DNA of 64,000 bases from Sulfurirhabdus autotrophica (GTDB lineage: Bacteria; Pseudomonadota; Gammaproteobacteria; Burkholderiales; SMCO01): assembly GCF_004346685.1 (NCBI RefSeq), contig NZ_SMCO01000004.1, positions 122,727-186,726 on the forward strand, in the 5' to 3' direction. A program made the translations under genes and the position numbers. Numbering within the stretch: the stretch's first letter is position 1; every line of letters begins with the position of its first letter. Under the pieces are notes generated by a model that saw only the letters and a program-made list of their open reading frames with translations, did not search any database and was not told the DNA's origin. Shown piece by piece: positions 16,811 to 27,515 of the stretch.

Positions 16811-17671
16811 CTATTGATTTTGGGCGGGTGCACGCATGATTTCAGCTTTGTATTCCTGATACAGTGCGTACATGCGGTGATAAACGTGCCCTGGTTTGCC
16901 AGTTCCGACAGGCTTTCCATCCAGTGAGGTAATGGGCAGCACTTCTTTTGTGGATGAGGTCATCCATAATTCCTGAGCGCTGCGTACCTCATACTCGGAG
17001 ATTTCACGCACTTCGTGCTGCATAGAGTTTGCTTCGGCCAGTTCAAGCACCACATCGTAAGTAATGCCAGGCAGCATAAGATGGCTTTTGGGCGGGGCCA
17101 GCAGTATATCGTTATACACGACAAAGATATTGCTGGCGGCTCCCTCAGTCAAAAAGCCTTCACGCAACATCAGTGTTTCTGCGGCATTTGCATCGACGGC
17201 CATCTGGCGCAGCAACACGTTGGGCAATAATGAAATGGCTTTGATATCACAGCGCAGCCAGCGATTATCTGTTGCCGTTACTGCCGCTACCCCGGTTTCT
17301 CGCAAATCGGCAGCAGGGTGTATTAGCGGATTGCTCATGAGAAAGACAGTCGGCTGCACATCCTTTGGGAAAGCATGGTCGCGCTTGGCGACACCCCGGG
17401 TAATATGCAGGTAAATGTACTGATCTTCCCCTTCGTTGTTCTCGATGATCCGGTTGATCAAAGCGGCCCATTCTGTTGTGGAATGCGGGTTTTTCAGCCG
17501 GATGCCATCGAGGCTATGCTGCAAACGCCGTAAATGTTCAGCCAACCGAAAGGCATGGCGAGAATACACGGGGATGACTTCATAGACACCATCTCCAAAT
17601 ATAAAGCCACGATCAAGCACGGGTATACGCGCTTCTTCGATGGGCATGAACTGGCCGTTTAGATAGATCAT
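16811..17671 (-). CDS. dat: D-amino-acid aminotransferase
   Basis: PLP-dependent fold-type IV aminotransferase of 286 residues, closest in pattern to D-alanine transaminase, which makes D-Glu/D-Ala for peptidoglycan. The catalytic Lys lies in CDIKAISLLPNVLLRQ near residue 145. The PLP-binding Glu region is ETLMLREGFLTEGAASNIFVV, and the phosphate cup includes SSTKEVLPIT. It begins 5 bp after the carboxypeptidase gene ends, linking it to cell-wall genes. A branched-chain aminotransferase is the main alternative; the N-terminal pattern MIYLNGQFMPIEEARIPVLDRGF favours Dat. Confidence 0.88.
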   Translation of the reverse strand: MIYLNGQFMPIEEARIPVLDRGFIFGDGVYEVIPVYSRHAFRLAEHLRRLQHSLDGIRLKNPHSTTEWAALINRIIENNEGEDQYIYLHITRGVAKRDHAFPKDVQPTVFLMSNPLIHPAADLRETGVAAVTATDNRWLRCDIKAISLLPNVLLRQMAVDANAAETLMLREGFLTEGAASNIFVVYNDILLAPPKSHLMLPGITYDVVLELAEANSMQHEVREISEYEVRSAQELWMTSSTKEVLPITSLDGKPVGTGKPGHVYHRMYALYQEYKAEIMRAPAQNQ

Positions 17672-17676
17672 TTCGA

Positions 17677-18828
17677 TTATTTCGTGAACATGAGTTTAAT
17701 GCTGTCCCATGAACGGCCGAAAATGTTGGCAATAGCTACGTTTTCAAGAGAAAACAGCGGGTATTCAGCCAGTTCTTTGCCATCAAGTGTCAATTTTACA
17801 GAGCCAATTTTCTGGCCGTTACTGATTGGTGCCAGTAAAGGCTGGGTGCTGGTCATGGAAACTTTCACGTTTTGGTATTGTCCTTTTGGCACGATGATGT
17901 ATTTATCATCTTTGAAACCAGCCTTAAGCATCTTCTGGCTACCTTTCCACACGCGTAAATTGGCTACGGCTTGTTCCTTGGCATATATACGCACGGAATC
18001 AAAAAACTGGAAACCAAAGTTGAGCAATTTCTGGCTTTCCATGGTGCGCGCATTATCTGATGCAGTACCGAGCACTACTGAAATCAGGCGGGTAGAGCCG
18101 CGTTTGGCTGAAGTGATCAGGCAATAGCCGGCAGATTCAGTGTGGCCCGTTTTCATACCATCAACGTTAGGGTCAAGCCATAGCAAACGGTTGCGATTGG
18201 GTTGGGTGATATTGTTGTAACGGTACTCCTTGATGGAATAGAGCGGATAAAATTCCGGGAAATCACGAATAATGGCAGCTGCAAGCAGGCTTAAATCATA
18301 TGCGGTAGTGTAATGCTGGGGATTAGGCAAACCGGTGGAATTCACGAAATTGGTGTTTTTCATGCCGAGTCGTGCTGCTTCCTGATTCATCAGGTGGGCA
18401 AAGCTTTCTTCGCTTCCCGCAATCGCTTCTGCCAGCGCAATACAGGCATCGTTCCCTGATTGAACAATCATACCGCGGATTAGCTCAGCTACCGTCACAG
18501 GTGTTTTAAGGTCGATAAACATTCTCGAACCTTCAGTGCGCCAGGCCTTTTCTGAAACAGGGAGCGCCTGGTTCAGGCTAATCCGGTTTTGTTTAATCGC
18601 ATTGAAGGTGATGTAAGCAGTCATTAACTTAGTCAGTGAAGCAGGCTCAATGCGCTGGTTTGAATCAGCTTGAATGAGGGTTTGCCCACTATTGAAGTCA
18701 ACCAGAATGTAGGATTTGGCTGCGACTTGTGGTGCGGGGGGAACTGCAAGCATGGTTTGGGCTGGAACTGCAGCCAGGGTAGCAGAGGTAAACAGTAGCG
18801 TAATAAAAGCGAGAAAGAGAGATTTCAT
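17677..18828 (-). CDS. dacC: D-alanyl-D-alanine carboxypeptidase (PBP5/6 family)
   Basis: Periplasmic, membrane-anchored carboxypeptidase of 383 residues that trims the terminal D-Ala from pentapeptide stems. A signal peptide ends near residue 20 (TLAAVPAQ). The penicillin-binding motifs are SLTKLM near residue 64, SGN in VQSGNDACIALAE near 125 and KTGHTESAGYC near 228. A C-terminal PBP5-type domain follows, and the last 20 residues are amphipathic, as for membrane attachment. The dat-ybeD-lipB-lipA genes follow in the same direction. The exact paralogue name (dacA or dacC) is uncertain. Confidence 0.93.
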   Translation of the reverse strand: MKSLFLAFITLLFTSATLAAVPAQTMLAVPPAPQVAAKSYILVDFNSGQTLIQADSNQRIEPASLTKLMTAYITFNAIKQNRISLNQALPVSEKAWRTEGSRMFIDLKTPVTVAELIRGMIVQSGNDACIALAEAIAGSEESFAHLMNQEAARLGMKNTNFVNSTGLPNPQHYTTAYDLSLLAAAIIRDFPEFYPLYSIKEYRYNNITQPNRNRLLWLDPNVDGMKTGHTESAGYCLITSAKRGSTRLISVVLGTASDNARTMESQKLLNFGFQFFDSVRIYAKEQAVANLRVWKGSQKMLKAGFKDDKYIIVPKGQYQNVKVSMTSTQPLLAPISNGQKIGSVKLTLDGKELAEYPLFSLENVAIANIFGRSWDSIKLMFTK

Positions 18829-18877
18829 AATATGGATATGTATTTTGCCTTATGTTGGTTAATCGGGATATATGGTC

Positions 18878-19819
18878 TTAGCGTATGACCATAAAGGGTT
18901 TTATGTCCAGGGTTCTTCTCACATTTTCGGCTACTTTCGTAGCTTCGGACTGGTTGTGATAGGGACCCAGATGCACTTTGAACAGTCCGTTCTTGGGGAA
19001 AATATGCAGTGCTTCTGAGAGGTTGCCGAGTTGTGCTTTGATCTTTTCACTAAAATTTTGGGCGTTGATTTGCGTTCCAAAAGAAGCCAGTTGCAAGAAA
19101 ATGCCACTCTGTTCGATCAGCGGCATGTCCGATGGTTCTGGTTCGACAGGGTCAACGGGTTCGGTAGTATATTTGATGGGTTCCTGCGCAGCTAATGCAG
19201 CTACAACAACGGGTTTCGGTTCCGCTGGATTGATGCTTTCAACCTCAACCAGTCCGCTGCCTTTTTGTACAATACCAAGTTTATAGGCTGCCGTATAGGA
19301 CAAATCCATCAGACGGTCGCTGTGAAAAGGGCCTCGGTCATTAACACGCACGACGACAGATTTGTGTGTACTCGGGTTGGTTACCTTGACATAGCTGGGG
19401 ATAGGCAATGTCGGGTGGGCCGCGGTCATGCCGTACATGTCGTAGGGTTCGCCGGAAGATGTTTTCTGGCCGTGAAACTTTTTACCATACCAGGATGCAA
19501 TTCCCCTTGCTTTATAAGGCTTGAAATTGGTTACGGGCACATACTGTTGTCCAAATACAGTATAGGGATTGTTGGCAAATTTGTGCAAAGGTTCTTCTTT
19601 GGGTTGCGCATCGGGAATGTCATCAATATTTGCTGGTAGATTTTCACCCGGGCCATCATCTTTATAGTACCCGCCTCCTTTGCTCGCACCTTTGCTGGTA
19701 GCCATTGGAGATGATTTACCGGTAGTTGATGATTCGGTTCGCTGCGGGGCCGTGCTGCAGCCTGCGAGATACAGCAGAATGAAACAGGGAAGGATGTAGT
19801 AACAGAAATTCTTTCTCAT
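18878..19819 (-). CDS. rlpA: RlpA-like septal ring lipoprotein/lytic transglycosylase
   Basis: Lipoprotein of 313 residues with lipobox LAGC near residue 20. The double-psi beta-barrel domain lies at about residues 105-205 (GIASWYGKKFHGQKTSSGEPYD split by a short turn, then VRVNDRGPF and DLSYTAAYKLG). A SPOR domain that binds denuded glycan closes the protein (GIFLQLASFGTQINAQNF, then LFKVHLGPYHNQSEATKVAE). RlpA proteins cleave naked glycan strands at the septum in Pseudomonas. It overlaps rodA by 4 bp and belongs to the elongasome gene run. Confidence 0.94.
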   Translation of the reverse strand: MRKNFCYYILPCFILLYLAGCSTAPQRTESSTTGKSSPMATSKGASKGGGYYKDDGPGENLPANIDDIPDAQPKEEPLHKFANNPYTVFGQQYVPVTNFKPYKARGIASWYGKKFHGQKTSSGEPYDMYGMTAAHPTLPIPSYVKVTNPSTHKSVVVRVNDRGPFHSDRLMDLSYTAAYKLGIVQKGSGLVEVESINPAEPKPVVVAALAAQEPIKYTTEPVDPVEPEPSDMPLIEQSGIFLQLASFGTQINAQNFSEKIKAQLGNLSEALHIFPKNGLFKVHLGPYHNQSEATKVAENVRRTLDIKPFMVIR

Positions 19820-20910
19820 GTTCTCACCAACTTGCGATGTGTGTGAATGCTCATCAAAATACCAAATCCAAGCAACACTGTCACCATGGAAGTACCCCCG
19901 TAACTAAAAAGCGGGAGGGGTACACCCACGACGGGAAGGATGCCGCTTACCATACCCATGTTTACAAAAGCATAGGTAAAGAAAGTCAGGGTGATACTGC
20001 CGGCCAACAATCGGGAAGCTAGCGTTGGGGCATTAGCGGCAATCAGCAAACCCCGACTGATGATGATGATGAACAGGGTGACGAGGAGGATATTGCCGAC
20101 CAGTCCGAACTCTTCGGCAAAAACCGCAAAAATAAAATCTGTGGTGCGTTCAGGCAAAAAGTCGAGATGTGCCTGGGTGCCTTTTAGCCACCCTTTTCCA
20201 AAAATACCACCGGAACCAATAGCGATTGTGGACTGAATAATATGATAGCCTGCGCCGAGAGGGTCTTGAGACGGGTCAAGTAATGTGAGCACTCGCTGTC
20301 GCTGGTAATCATGCATGACAGACCAAACCAAAGGTAAGCTGGCACCAATTGCGGCAAAAATCCCAAGCAGAATTCGCCAACTGAGTCCGGCCAGAAATAT
20401 CACATAAAATCCAGATGCGGTGATCAGTAATGAGGTACCCAGATCGGGTTGCCTGGCTATAAAGCCTACAGGGATAAGCAACAGTATGGCTGCTATTGCG
20501 TAGTTTTTAAGCCGCAGATTGGTTTCATAGCGATTAAAATACCAAGCAAGCATCAGGGGCGCGGCCAGTTTCATAAGCTCAGAGGGTTGAATCTTGGTGA
20601 ATCCGAGATTGAGCCAGCGTCGTGCACCGTGGCTGATATCACCAAACAGCGCAACGCTAATCAGCAATAGCAGTCCTAATGTATAGGCCGGCACAGCCAG
20701 TCGCAACAAGTGCTGGGGTGGGATGTTTGCGATTACCCACATTACAGTTAGTGCTACGCCCATATTGATTAACTGGCTTATTATTCTGTCCGGGCTCTTA
20801 CCCGAAGCGCTATAAAGCACGATCAGCCCCATCGCCATAAGAATGATAAGGGAGAAAAAGAGAAAGCCGTCAATGTGTAGCGTCAGCCGTGTAAAGAAAC
20901 GTTTAATCAT
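19816..20910 (-). CDS. rodA: Peptidoglycan glycosyltransferase RodA
   Basis: SEDS-family polytopic membrane enzyme of 364 residues that polymerises glycan strands for side-wall growth together with PBP2. Typical stretches are GDISHGARRWLNLGFTKIQ near residue 90, QPSELMKLA and the C-terminal GVPLPLFSYGGTSMVT. About ten hydrophobic segments are visible. The gene overlaps mrdA by 8 bp, so the polymerase and its cognate transpeptidase are translationally coupled. Confidence 0.97.
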   Translation of the reverse strand: MIKRFFTRLTLHIDGFLFFSLIILMAMGLIVLYSASGKSPDRIISQLINMGVALTVMWVIANIPPQHLLRLAVPAYTLGLLLLISVALFGDISHGARRWLNLGFTKIQPSELMKLAAPLMLAWYFNRYETNLRLKNYAIAAILLLIPVGFIARQPDLGTSLLITASGFYVIFLAGLSWRILLGIFAAIGASLPLVWSVMHDYQRQRVLTLLDPSQDPLGAGYHIIQSTIAIGSGGIFGKGWLKGTQAHLDFLPERTTDFIFAVFAEEFGLVGNILLVTLFIIIISRGLLIAANAPTLASRLLAGSITLTFFTYAFVNMGMVSGILPVVGVPLPLFSYGGTSMVTVLLGFGILMSIHTHRKLVRT

Positions 20911-22813
20911 CGGCGTGTTCCTCTACGGCAGCAGCTTCAGTGGAAATTTTAGGCTCATTCGGCAGTTTGCCCAGCAAGTAAAAATCCATTACTTTCCGGG
21001 CGATAGGCGCGGCAGTAGAGCCGCCATGCCCTCCATTTTCTACCAATACGGCTAGCGCAATCTTGGGGTCGTCCGCAGGTGCATAGGCGATATAAAGTGC
21101 ATGGTCGCGGTGGCGTTCCTGAACGCGGCTGGCAACATACTTTTCTGTTTGCTTGATGCCGACAACCTGTGCCGTACCGGTTTTACCTGCTACAAGGTAA
21201 GGCGCGTTGAGCCATGCAGCCACGGCAGTGCCGCCTGGTCGATTGACATCTATCATGGCTTCTCTGACCAGCTTGAGGTTTTCTGGTTTGAAATCATATT
21301 TTTCAAGTGGCTGAGAACTCGTATTTTTTATCAGATTGGATTTACTGTCCTGAATGGCTCTGACCAGACGAGGCGGAAAGAGTTCACCACTATTCGCAAG
21401 AAGCGACGTAGCGAAAGCAAGCTGCAACGGAGTCGTTAACGTATATCCTTGTCCGATACCCGTGATAACGGTTTCGCCTGGAAACCATCGTTGTTTAAAG
21501 CGCCTTTTTTTCCACTCTTGCGATGCGAGTAAACCCGAGACCTCACCTTCAATATCAATGCCGGTTTTACTTCCCATGCCAAATTTTTTGATAAAGTTGT
21601 AGATATTATCGATACCCATATCGTTCGCGAGACCGTAATAGTAGGTATCACAGGAAACCACGATGGATTTGCGCAGGTCTACACTGCCATGGCCACCGGC
21701 TTTCCAGTCTCGATAACGGTGACTGCTGCCGGGTAGCATGTAATATCCAGGGTCGCTAATAGTAGAAGAGGGGGTGCGCTTGCCTAGTTCCAGTCCAGCA
21801 AGTGCCATAAACGGCTTGAAAGTGGAACCGGGTGGATAAAGTCCCCGTAATGCCCGGTTGTTGAGAGGTCTGTCTGGTGAGTTGTTGAGGGCATCCCAAC
21901 TTGCAGAGTCAATGCCATCCACAAATAAATTGGGGTCAAATCCCGGTTGGCTGACAAATGCGAGGACTTCACCGTTATGTGGGTCAATTGCCACCATGGC
22001 ACCTCTGAAATCGCCAAAAGCTTTTTCAGCGACTGCCTGTAAACGGGTGTCCATGGCCAGATAAACATTGTCACCTGAAACAGCAGGCGTGCGGCTCAGG
22101 GTTCGGATGGCCTTACCGCCTGAATCCGTTTCTACTTGTTCAAACCCGGTGATGCCATGAAGTTGTTTTTCATAACTTTGTTCAATGCCAATTTTGCCAA
22201 TATGGTCGCTGCCCCGATAATTCGCAATTTCTTCATTTTCTTCCAGTTTATCCAGATCTTTATCATTGATACGACCAATATAACCGATTGCATGAGAAGC
22301 GAGCTCAGCTAATGGGTAATCCCTGAACAGGCGCGCTTTTATTTCTACGCCGGGAAACCGGTAGCGATTGACTGCAAAGCGAGCAATCTCAACCTCATTC
22401 AGGCGGGTGCGAATTGGCTGGCTTTCAAAGTTATGACTTTCATCCAGCAGCTTTTTAAAACGCTTTCGGTCCTTGGAGGTAATTTCAATGATTTTAGCGA
22501 GTTCATCAATGGTCGCCTCCAGTCCGTCAACTTTGCTGGGTGTAATTTCCAGGGTGTAGGCAGAATAGTTATGCGCCAATATGACGCCGTTTCTATCTAA
22601 AATCAGACCGCGGTTCGGGACAATAGGTACGATTGAGATTCGGTTGGCTTCTGCCAAAGTTTGATAATGGTTATGTTGCGCAACCTGAACATAAAAGAAT
22701 CGGCTCGCTAAAACCAAAAATAAAATGACGGCAAAGGCTCCGCCAATGGCCAGTCGAATTCTGAAAGAGTGGAGTTCGAGTTTATGATTTTTAAGGAATG
22801 TACGGTGTTTCAT
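20903..22813 (-). CDS. mrdA: Penicillin-binding protein 2 (elongasome transpeptidase)
   Basis: Class B PBP of 636 residues, cross-linking peptidoglycan during elongation. One N-terminal membrane anchor is near residues 22-45. The pedestal domain follows (PNRGLILDRNGVILAHN near 70), then the transpeptidase with catalytic Ser in PGSTFKPFMA near 330, SxN-type motif VSCDTYYYGLA near 386 and KTGTAQVVGI near 546. It is placed between mreD and rodA as expected. Regulation is through the shared mre/mrd operon. Confidence 0.97.
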   Translation of the reverse strand: MKHRTFLKNHKLELHSFRIRLAIGGAFAVILFLVLASRFFYVQVAQHNHYQTLAEANRISIVPIVPNRGLILDRNGVILAHNYSAYTLEITPSKVDGLEATIDELAKIIEITSKDRKRFKKLLDESHNFESQPIRTRLNEVEIARFAVNRYRFPGVEIKARLFRDYPLAELASHAIGYIGRINDKDLDKLEENEEIANYRGSDHIGKIGIEQSYEKQLHGITGFEQVETDSGGKAIRTLSRTPAVSGDNVYLAMDTRLQAVAEKAFGDFRGAMVAIDPHNGEVLAFVSQPGFDPNLFVDGIDSASWDALNNSPDRPLNNRALRGLYPPGSTFKPFMALAGLELGKRTPSSTISDPGYYMLPGSSHRYRDWKAGGHGSVDLRKSIVVSCDTYYYGLANDMGIDNIYNFIKKFGMGSKTGIDIEGEVSGLLASQEWKKRRFKQRWFPGETVITGIGQGYTLTTPLQLAFATSLLANSGELFPPRLVRAIQDSKSNLIKNTSSQPLEKYDFKPENLKLVREAMIDVNRPGGTAVAAWLNAPYLVAGKTGTAQVVGIKQTEKYVASRVQERHRDHALYIAYAPADDPKIALAVLVENGGHGGSTAAPIARKVMDFYLLGKLPNEPKISTEAAAVEEHADD

Positions 22814-22830
22814 CCGGCTAGTTTCTTCTT

Positions 22831-23373
22831 CTAACGGGAAGACTGAACAGGAACACTGTTGTCTGGTTTATTTGTCCAGCGCTGCGGTTGTTGCAGTAAG
22901 AAGGAAAGGGGGGGCCAAAGTAGCATGCCAGCCAGACTGGGAAGGAAATAGCTCCATTCAACGTAAGGTACACCAACAATCAGGCGAAACAGAAGCAGAG
23001 TTAATTGCAGCAGCAGCAGAATTGGAAATATATGCAGGGCTTGCTGCAACAATGGGAACATGAGCACGCGCCTATGCAGGATGAGCGCAGCAAAGGTTAC
23101 TAGCGTGTAAGCCAGCGCATGTTGTCCAAACAGACTGCCGTCAGCAACATCCATTACCAGACCTAAAAACCAGGCTGTGCCCAGCCCTATCTTGCGCGGC
23201 TGATTGATGCACCAGAATAGCAGGATAAGCACAATAAAATCCGGCCGAATCAAAAGTGACAGACCTTGCCAAGGCAACAGATTGAGCGTCAGCCCTGCCA
23301 GCAGGGTGAAAAAAATGAAAATGCCACTCGCCGGAAGCAGAATTTCTTGCGTTTTGTTCGCGCGCGATGACAT
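22831..23373 (-). CDS. mreD: Rod shape-determining protein MreD
   Basis: Small polytopic inner-membrane protein of 180 residues with about five hydrophobic segments and the family stretch LGTAWFLGLVMDVADGSLFG. It links MreC to the cytosolic MreB scaffold. The reading frame is open to an ATG at 23397. The ATG at 23373 starts 1 bp after the mreC stop and gives the usual N-terminus, so it is preferred, though the longer form cannot be excluded. Confidence 0.92.
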   Translation of the reverse strand: MSSRANKTQEILLPASGIFIFFTLLAGLTLNLLPWQGLSLLIRPDFIVLILLFWCINQPRKIGLGTAWFLGLVMDVADGSLFGQHALAYTLVTFAALILHRRVLMFPLLQQALHIFPILLLLQLTLLLFRLIVGVPYVEWSYFLPSLAGMLLWPPLSFLLQQPQRWTNKPDNSVPVQSSR

Positions 23374-23374
23374 C

Positions 23375-24289
23375 CTATTTCCGCTTTTTGTGTTCATTGC
23401 TGCTATCTTTTTTGGGTGCGGGCGATGTGGGCGCGGGTGGTATGTGAGTGGCAGGAATAGAGGAGCCTGCTAGTATAAGTACTTGTTTATGTCGATCAAC
23501 GCCGCCACTTGGCGTACAGGTAATTTTAGCAAACGAATAAGCGGCATTTCGCTCAATTTTTGTCACGGTTGCCACAGGCAAACCGGCGGGGTAAGTGCCA
23601 TCTATCCCTGAAGTGACTAGTATATCCCCATTCTGGATATCGCCATTGGCAGGCATGAAGGGAAGGTCCAGCAAGCCTTCCTGCCCAAATCCAACGACTA
23701 TGACGCGTTGACCGGTGCGTAAGATTTGCACAGGTACCGCCTGATTTTTATCGGTCACTAACGTAATTTCACTGCTGAAAGGATAAGCGCGGGTTACCTG
23801 GCCAATCACGCCGATGTCATCCAGTACAGCATCTCCCGCCAGAATGTTATGGGCGGAGCCTTTGTCCACAACGACTTTACGGACAAATGGGTCATGGCTG
23901 CCATAGAGAATGTCTGCTACAACGGCTTTCTCACCATAGGGTTTCTGGGCATTGAAGAGTTTTCGTAGTTGAGTGTTTTCAGCTTGCAGCGATTGAAGTC
24001 GTTGCAATTGGGATGCGTTAACCAATTGTTGTTGCTTCAAGGCGAGATTTTCACTTTGTAACAGAGCTTGCGTCACAAAGAAACCACTGACGCGGTCAAA
24101 AAGCTCCACTGGACTATTAGCTATACGTTGCAAGGGGTAAATAATGACGGAAAGGGATTGGCGGACTGTACCCAGGTATTTGAAATGGGCATCCGTAACC
24201 ATTAATACAACAGAAATGAAGGCGAAAAAACTTAAGCGCGCTAAAAGGCTAGGGCCGCGATTAAAAAATTGTGGGGGTTGATATTCCAT
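23375..24289 (-). CDS. mreC: Rod shape-determining protein MreC
   Basis: Bitopic periplasmic scaffold of 304 residues that contacts PBP2. One membrane segment is near residues 15-35. A coiled-coil region follows (SENLALKQQQLVNASQLQRL, about 75-115), then the paired beta-barrel domains (AVVADILYGSHDPFVRKVVV, and later DILVTSGIDGTYPAGLPVATV). The C-terminal tail is Pro/Ala/Lys rich and lies in the periplasm. An unusually long 160-bp gap separates it from mreB. Confidence 0.96.
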   Translation of the reverse strand: MEYQPPQFFNRGPSLLARLSFFAFISVVLMVTDAHFKYLGTVRQSLSVIIYPLQRIANSPVELFDRVSGFFVTQALLQSENLALKQQQLVNASQLQRLQSLQAENTQLRKLFNAQKPYGEKAVVADILYGSHDPFVRKVVVDKGSAHNILAGDAVLDDIGVIGQVTRAYPFSSEITLVTDKNQAVPVQILRTGQRVIVVGFGQEGLLDLPFMPANGDIQNGDILVTSGIDGTYPAGLPVATVTKIERNAAYSFAKITCTPSGGVDRHKQVLILAGSSIPATHIPPAPTSPAPKKDSSNEHKKRK

Positions 24290-24451
24290 TCGTTCAGTGT
24301 TTCGATGATTTCCTGTTCAGCTTAAATTTACATTCATAAATAATGAATATTAACCTGAACAGGGAACACGAGACCACATAGTTGCTCCCGCCTTCGTTTA
24401 AATCTTTTTGTAGTTATTAACAAATCAGTGACTGAATCATCGATAAATGAA

Positions 24452-25546
<1,095 letters not shown>

Positions 25547-25585
25547 CTATTATGGTTAAAGGTTTAAGCACTATAGGTGAAATTT

Positions 25586-25873
25586 ATGTCATTGACGCTT
25601 GTTGATGTGAAACGCATCGCACATCTTGCTCGTATTGAGGTGGATGAAAAAGAAGCAGAAAGTATGCTGGCGCAGCTTTCCGGTATTTTTAATTTGATCG
25701 AAGAAATGCAAGCCGTAAATACGACCGGCGTAGAGCCCATGTCTCATTCTCAGGATCTGGTGCAGCGTATGCGCGACGATATTGTGACTGAAACTGATCA
25801 GCGCGAACTGTTTCAGTCCATCGCGCCAAAAGTAGAAGACGGGTTGTATCTGGTTCCGAAAGTAATCGAATAA
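25586..25873 (+). CDS. gatC: Asp-tRNA(Asn)/Glu-tRNA(Gln) amidotransferase subunit C
   Basis: Small subunit (95 residues) that bridges GatA and GatB in the transamidosome, which converts misacylated Glu-tRNA(Gln) or Asp-tRNA(Asn). Family features are [17 protein letters not shown] at the start and [15 protein letters not shown] in the middle. A GTG at 25577 is in frame, but the ATG at 25586 gives the normal N-terminus ([10 protein letters not shown]) and has AGGTGA ahead of it, so it is chosen. The gene is followed by gatA and gatB. Confidence 0.96.
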   Translation: MSLTLVDVKRIAHLARIEVDEKEAESMLAQLSGIFNLIEEMQAVNTTGVEPMSHSQDLVQRMRDDIVTETDQRELFQSIAPKVEDGLYLVPKVIE

Positions 25874-25968
25874 TCACGCTTCAGGCAATATTTGGAAAGG
25901 TCTTCCTGAAAGTTTTGTCGGGGAGGCTTTGATTTGAATGCACGAACTGACCATTACAAAGCCAAAAT

Positions 25969-27423
25969 ATGTTGAATTTAAGTCTTAAACAGCTGGCAGA
26001 AAAACTCGCCAGCAAGCAAGTTTCAAGTGTCGAAATGACGCAGGAATTTCTGAACCGGATTAAAGCGTTAAACCCCGTGTATAACGCATTTGTGACGGTC
26101 AATGAGGAAGCAACACTAAGTCAGGCGAAATTCGCAGATGAAACGATTGCTGCAGGTAAGGGAACCTTGCTTACGGGTGTTCCGATCGCCCACAAGGATA
26201 TATTTTGTGCCAAAAGCTGGCGTACGACTTGCGGTTCGAAAATGCTGTCAAATTTTGTATCCCCTTATGACGCACATGTGATCGAGCGTTTCGGTCAGGC
26301 CGGCACAGTCAATTTGGGCAAGACCAACATGGACGAGTTTGCCATGGGGTCATCCAACGAAACTTCTCATTTTGGCCCGGTGAAGAATCCGTGGGATGTG
26401 AATGCGGTGCCAGGGGGCAGCTCCGGTGGTTCAGCGGCGGCGGTCGCAGCACGATTGTGTCCTGCTGCGACGGGTACGGATACAGGGGGGTCCATACGGC
26501 AGCCTGCCGCGCTATGCGGAATTTCTGGTATCAAACCAACGTATGGTCTGGTGTCGCGTTACGGTATGATCGCTTTCGCTTCCTCCCTCGATCAGGGCGG
26601 GCCAATGGCCAGAAGTGCTGAAGATCTGGCTTTGATGCTCAATGTGATGGTCGGGTTTGATGCGCGTGATTCCACCAGTTTGCAGCGTGAAGAAGAAAAT
26701 TATGCGCGGACTCTGGATCAACCCCTGAAAGGTTTGAAGGTGGGTCTGCCAAAAGAATATTTTGCTGAGGGTTTGAGCGCAGACGTGGAACGTGCCGTGC
26801 AGGCAGCAATAGATGAATACCGCAAACTGGGTGCAGAAATGGTGGAAATCAGTCTGCCTAATACCCGTTTATCCATACCGGTTTATTATGTACTGGCACC
26901 GGCTGAAGCGTCCAGTAATCTGTCACGATATGACGGTGTTCGCTATGGTTACCGCGCGCCAGAATACACAGACCTGATGGATATGTATAAAAAAACCCGT
27001 GCTCAGGGTTTTGGAACCGAGGTGAAGCGCCGCATCATGATTGGTGCTTATGTCTTGTCCCATGGCTACTATGATGCTTATTACTTGCAGGCGCAAAAAA
27101 TCCGGCGTTTGATTGCTCAGGATTTTACTGATGCCTTTAAGCAGTGCGATATTATTATGGGTCCCACAGCACCCACTACCGCCTTTAATCTGGGTGAAAA
27201 AGGCGCGGATCCGATTCAGATGTATTTGTCAGATATTTATACGATTGCGGTTAATTTGGCTGGCTTGCCGGGCATGTCGATTCCAGCCGGATTTGGAGAT
27301 GATGGTCGTCCGGTTGGATTGCAGATTATCGGTAATTATTTTTCCGAAGCAAAGATGCTCAATGTAGCCCACCAGTATCAACTCGCTACAGACTGGCATC
27401 AGCGGAAACCGCAAGGAATTTGA
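25969..27423 (+). CDS. gatA: Asp-tRNA(Asn)/Glu-tRNA(Gln) amidotransferase subunit A
   Basis: Amidase subunit of 484 residues that releases ammonia from glutamine. The amidase signature Ser-cisSer-Lys triad is visible: Lys in [11 protein letters not shown] near residue 76, then [19 protein letters not shown] near 151 and [15 protein letters not shown] near 172. It lies 95 bp after gatC and 92 bp before gatB. The presence of gatCAB implies that at least one of GlnRS or AsnRS is absent or supplemented in this organism. Confidence 0.98.
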   Translation: MLNLSLKQLAEKLASKQVSSVEMTQEFLNRIKALNPVYNAFVTVNEEATLSQAKFADETIAAGKGTLLTGVPIAHKDIFCAKSWRTTCGSKMLSNFVSPYDAHVIERFGQAGTVNLGKTNMDEFAMGSSNETSHFGPVKNPWDVNAVPGGSSGGSAAAVAARLCPAATGTDTGGSIRQPAALCGISGIKPTYGLVSRYGMIAFASSLDQGGPMARSAEDLALMLNVMVGFDARDSTSLQREEENYARTLDQPLKGLKVGLPKEYFAEGLSADVERAVQAAIDEYRKLGAEMVEISLPNTRLSIPVYYVLAPAEASSNLSRYDGVRYGYRAPEYTDLMDMYKKTRAQGFGTEVKRRIMIGAYVLSHGYYDAYYLQAQKIRRLIAQDFTDAFKQCDIIMGPTAPTTAFNLGEKGADPIQMYLSDIYTIAVNLAGLPGMSIPAGFGDDGRPVGLQIIGNYFSEAKMLNVAHQYQLATDWHQRKPQGI

Positions 27424-27515
27424 AATAAAGCATCAGTTGCAGATTACATGGAGATGAACCAAGTTCGTTCTTTGTTGATCTGCTTGCTGTGTGAAACATA
27501 AAAGGGTTTGTCATT